Assembly: GCF_024868665.1 (NCBI RefSeq)
Contig: NC_079890.1
Span: 2,461,880 to 2,525,879 of the forward strand
Source of the DNA: Triplophysa rosa
Lineage: Eukaryota > Chordata > Actinopteri > Cypriniformes > Nemacheilidae
Length of the DNA stretch: 64,000 nt
Direction: 5' to 3'
Shown: in pieces, positions 61,937 through 64,000 of the stretch
How positions within the stretch are numbered: position 1 is the stretch's first letter
How the letters are laid out: every line of letters starts with the position of its first letter
Made by a program: the position numbers and the translations under genes
Notes under the pieces: generated by a model
Told to the model about the DNA's origin: nothing
Databases searched by the model: none
The model's input: the letters and a program-made list of their open reading frames with translations, nothing else

Positions 61937-64000
61937 GTATACTTGCAAGTTTTATGTGTTTCACTTTAACACACTGTAGTTTTAATAATTTTATACAAAA
62001 ATGTTCAGGTTTCATATAATTCAGCTTGACACTATAGTAATACAGTATTAGGAATTCCTAAGGCATCTGATTGTATTATTTTAATCCTAAAATCTCACAA
62101 CCTAAAGCAGAAGCAATGTTATTAGCAGTATTCTTGCCATGTTCAAATAAACGCCAAATATTTGGAATATAATTGAATTGATGTCAGACGAGAGAGTTCA
62201 CTGAAGATAAGTGACATTTTGGGAAGGAGAATCGCGTCGGGGAAAAAAGATTTAATGAGGGACAGACTTTTCGCCCTCCCGAGAGGATACGACCTTTTCT
62301 CCTTCCCTACAATGGGCCCTTCAAATTTATTAGGCCCCTGTTGATATGTGGGCTGTGGAGACACAACGTCTGGCCACCCAGACTGCACTCCCTCATTTAG
62401 CACATGGCATATTTCAGACAAATAAAAGAAGCAAACGGTTCATTCAAGTCAATGTGATGAATTAATAAGAGCCGGGGAACTCATTGTGATGGAAAACTTT
62501 GTTTAGCAGAATATCAGTCACACACCAAATGCATAACAGAAATCGGCAATAAAGTAATATTTCATGATAATATAATTGTAATTCTGAGCAAATTTGGAGA
62601 GCAGCTAAACTGTGGAAAATCTGTCAAGGGTCAAAGAAAAAAAAAAACGTGCTTGATTGTCACGCAAATAATGTCACACTTAAGAAACTGAACAATTTCC
62701 TATTTTTTCTTTTGATTTCGAGATAAAATATGAAACTGGCATGGTCTTAATAGTCTTTGTGAGACTTCCTTTCCTTAGACCACTTTAGCAAAGTGCTGAA
62801 TATTATGAAACTGCTAAATATTACAGATGATGGGCGACTCTTTTCTTTAAAACGTTGATAATAATCAGTGAAAAGAACAGACGGATCTGTAATTCAACTT
62901 ACAACCCCGTGGCCTAAATCAGACGTTTTGTCTCTAAAGTGTCAGTTGCAAGCGAATGTGTGAATAATTTCCATTGGGCATTATAACTTTAAACACCCGC
63001 CATTCCATTCCTACGAGCGGCACAATTAAAAACGACATAAGCACTCATCATCTTTGTCGCTGAAAATCCCGGGAAATTTATGATGACTATACAATTAGCA
63101 CGTCCATCTGCTCTTATTGTGCCTCAAGTGAACGCAAAGTCTTTTCAGCACGTGAAGTGTTTAGCCTGTTCGCCTGTAAATGACACCATTAGCGTTTACG
63201 CTACAAAACTAATGCGCTGCGTTGGTCGGTCGTCAGATCCACACTTCCACAGACACCAAAGATATGAGATATGGTCAAAACATGTTAATGACAACATCAG
63301 GATGATTTTTCCAAGCTTTTGACTAAGCAAAGGTTAAAACAAGGTTTATAACATCAAGAGATAAAGCCATGAAGAACAGCACCTGCATTTCACAGGTAAA
63401 TCAAAATGGATTTCACAGAATTCAGTGACGGTTAATGTGATTTATATAAATACACCATCCTGGACCAGCAATCTTTGTTATTTGTCAAATAACAAATAAC
63501 ACAAAGGTTTATTGGTCAACATTTCAATTCAAAAAACACATTTAAAAGCAGGGAAAGACACTTACATGTACAATAACAACATGGATGGATTCGAAAACCA
63601 TTTTACACACATTTTTCACAACATTATGCACATGCAAAAAATGGGTTTCTTCAAACAAAATCAAACTTAATGTATTTACTTATGTAAATATCTTTGTGTG
63701 TGCGTGTGCGTGCATGTGTAGACAGTCTTTTTACCGACAATAAGAATATCAGTCATGGACACTCCTTTTTTTCCACTATTTCTTCATTTTTATTATACAT
63801 GAATATTCTGTCAATTTTTTTGTCATTTGAGAACGTCTTATTTTCAGAATATTTTAATTACAACATATAATGCGAGACACGATACTGTAATGAGAATTTC
63901 AGCAGATAAAGCAATAAAATGCCTAAATAATCAATTCCAATGTGAAAATGATGTGTAAAGAACAAACTTATCTTCATTATGATCATTTTTGTGTAACTGA

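Larger units (their letters stand above)
37319..64000. other. 5' ntrk3 intron (or gene-upstream) sequence beyond LRR3
   Basis: No LRR1, LRR2 or signal-peptide exon was recognised on the minus strand, nor any exon of another gene on either strand. Over two thirds is the 9-kb direct duplication (39198-49033, 49124-58251). The rest holds the transposon at 37993-38635, repeats at 59160-59338 and 61305-61720, a TA run at 61918-61936, and repeat-poor stretches at 58560-59140, 62100-62530 and 62880-63560. Confidence 0.55.

Noticed and set aside
63550..63660. Minus-strand TACAT before GTAAGTG, considered as the end of the missing LRR2 exon
   Set aside because: The 72 nt upstream lack an AG acceptor and do not encode the LRR pattern (no GLxxI, AFxxN or LxYI).
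1..64000. CRISPR arrays, bacterial operons, riboswitches, phage or integron features
   Set aside because: The sequence is vertebrate; direct repeats found are transposon relics, microsatellites or segmental duplication, with no spacer-repeat architecture.

Overview
The window is vertebrate nuclear DNA from a teleost fish, most likely a cyprinid. It is AT-rich, has no long open reading frames and no bacterial-style gene packing, and is full of short DNA-transposon relics (hAT-like, piggyBac-like, Angel-type inverted-repeat elements) of the kinds common in carp and zebrafish relatives. Family names for repeats come from recognised termini and target-site duplications, not from a database search.

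The only real gene I can support is ntrk3 (TrkC, the neurotrophin-3 receptor tyrosine kinase), on the minus strand. The window holds its middle part. In transcription order the exons are: third leucine-rich repeat (37250-37318), LRR C-terminal cap (33136-33290), Ig1 first half (32019-32161), Ig1 second half (31805-31946), Ig2 (28527-28832), a putative 15-nt microexon (28197-28211), membrane-proximal stalk (27555-27604), transmembrane segment (27214-27316) and the juxtamembrane exon carrying the NPQY Shc docking site (6918-7106). All these exons have consensus splice sites and the reading phase closes correctly at every junction, with or without the microexon. The signal peptide and first LRRs (beyond 64000), the kinase domain and any truncated-isoform tail (below 1) were not found here. 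I could not decide between teleost paralogues ntrk3a and ntrk3b.

Layout: 1-6917 is intron with repeats. 7107-27213 is a 20-kb intron holding a piggyBac-like element nested in an older hAT-like element, other hAT and Angel copies, and several repeat-poor stretches that could be conserved regulatory DNA. 27214-37318 is the exon cluster, interrupted by a diverged ~0.5-kb tandem repeat array (29700-31650). 37319-64000 is the 5' intron. It is dominated by a nearly identical direct duplication of about 9 kb (39198-49033 and 49124-58251). The copies differ by only a handful of substitutions, 6- and 8-bp indels, and a 694-bp presence/absence segment whose edge carries the only N in the window (40014). 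This is either a very recent tandem duplication or two haplotypes assembled end to end.

Most interesting points: the candidate neural-type microexon at the position equivalent to the known TrkA exon 9 microexon, the 9-kb duplication and its possible artefactual origin, and the nested transposon with a broken transposase start.
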